This document shows, in pieces, positions 5,622-5,980 of a stretch of DNA of 5,980 nucleotides. How positions within the stretch are numbered: the first letter of the stretch is position 1; the number at the start of each line of letters is the position of its first letter. Position numbers and translations under genes: made by a program. The notes under the pieces were generated by a model, which saw only the letters and a list, made by a program, of their open reading frames with translations, had not been told where the DNA came from and searched no databases. The stretch is from Desulfobacteraceae bacterium (GTDB lineage Bacteria > Desulfobacterota > Desulfobacteria > Desulfobacterales > SG8-13), in NCBI GenBank assembly GCA_029287875.1, contig JARFQH010000316.1, positions 1 to 5,980 on the forward strand, in the 5' to 3' direction.

Positions 5622-5980
5622 ATGAACAAATCGACAGTCGATCAGTGGAAGGCCAAAATTATCAGCCCGGAGGAGGTAATCCGCAAAATCAAACCCGGAA
5701 TGAGCATCTTCATCGGGACCGGCGTGGCCGAGCCACGTACCCTGGTCAGGACCCTGATGAACAGCACTGCCGGCAACCTCAACGATCTGGAACTCATTCA
5801 GTTGGTCAGCTTCGGCGACGCCATTTCCTTGGGAAAACTCCGATCTCAACAGTACCGCCTTAAGACCTTTTTTTCCGGCTGGGTCTCCCAGGATGCCATT
5901 ATGGAGGGGCGGGTCGATTTGATTCCAAGCCGCTTCGCCTGGATTCCGGACCTGATCGAATCCGGTCAAATCCCGGTTCA
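5622..5980 (+). CDS. Acetyl-CoA hydrolase/transferase-family protein (class I CoA-transferase), N-terminal part; 3' end outside window
   Basis: Members of this family (4-hydroxybutyrate or acetate CoA-transferases, acetyl-CoA hydrolases) move CoA between acyl groups through a glutamyl-CoA intermediate. The 119 visible residues match the family's N-terminal domain: ISPEEVIRKIKPGMSIFIGT with the glycine-containing IGTGVAEPRTLV (31-42), then LELIQLVSFGDA, KTFFSGWVSQDAIMEGRVDL (81-100) and the IPSRFAWIPDLIESGQIPV segment (101-119). The catalytic Glu and the C-terminal half lie beyond 5980, so substrate and activity cannot be judged. The IGTGxxEP form is reminiscent of longer proteins that carry a C-terminal GNAT acetyltransferase domain; that is recollection, not visible here. 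The ATG has AGGTGG (5611-5616) 5 bases upstream. It follows the cNMP-fold gene by 96 bp and may be read from the same promoter, unless the intervening hairpin stops transcription. Confidence 0.85.
   Translation, partial: MNKSTVDQWKAKIISPEEVIRKIKPGMSIFIGTGVAEPRTLVRTLMNSTAGNLNDLELIQLVSFGDAISLGKLRSQQYRLKTFFSGWVSQDAIMEGRVDLIPSRFAWIPDLIESGQIPV

Overview
The window looks like ordinary chromosome from a moderately GC-rich Gram-negative bacterium. The lipoprotein RlpA and the heptose phosphatase GmhB imply an outer membrane and LPS. A stand-alone RecD2 helicase, a small cyclic-nucleotide-binding-fold protein and an acetyl-CoA hydrolase/transferase-family enzyme together resemble sulfate-reducing Desulfobacterota (Desulfosarcina/Desulfatitalea-like). 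That lineage is an inference from gene style, not something the sequence proves. All recognised genes are on the + strand.

Layout: (1) 1-426 is the 3' part of a small heat-shock protein (Hsp20) gene that begins before the window. (2) 427-897 is mostly non-coding and carries a composite repeat at 569-784: an imperfect palindrome of about 160 bp followed by a second copy of its left arm. (3) 898-1686 is an RlpA-type septal lipoprotein with DPBB and SPOR domains. (4) 1793-2365 is gmhB, with a TTG start, followed 54 bp later by recD2 (2420-4609); the two are probably co-transcribed. (5) 4610-5036 has no convincing gene and holds short ACGTCAT repeats. (6) 5037-5525 is a 162-residue protein made of one cyclic-nucleotide-binding fold without a DNA-binding domain. 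(7) 5622-5980 is the N-terminal part of a CoA-transferase/acetyl-CoA hydrolase-family enzyme that runs off the window. A hairpin and a 12-bp palindrome lie in the gap before it.

The genes do not form one pathway. They cover protein quality control (Hsp20), cell-envelope maintenance (RlpA, GmhB), DNA repair (RecD2) and a possible sensor plus acyl-CoA enzyme pair at the right end. I see no CRISPR array, phage, transposase, tRNA or rRNA. The most unusual items are the composite palindromic repeat and the cyclic-nucleotide-binding-fold protein, whose phosphate-binding cassette lacks the usual Glu and Arg.
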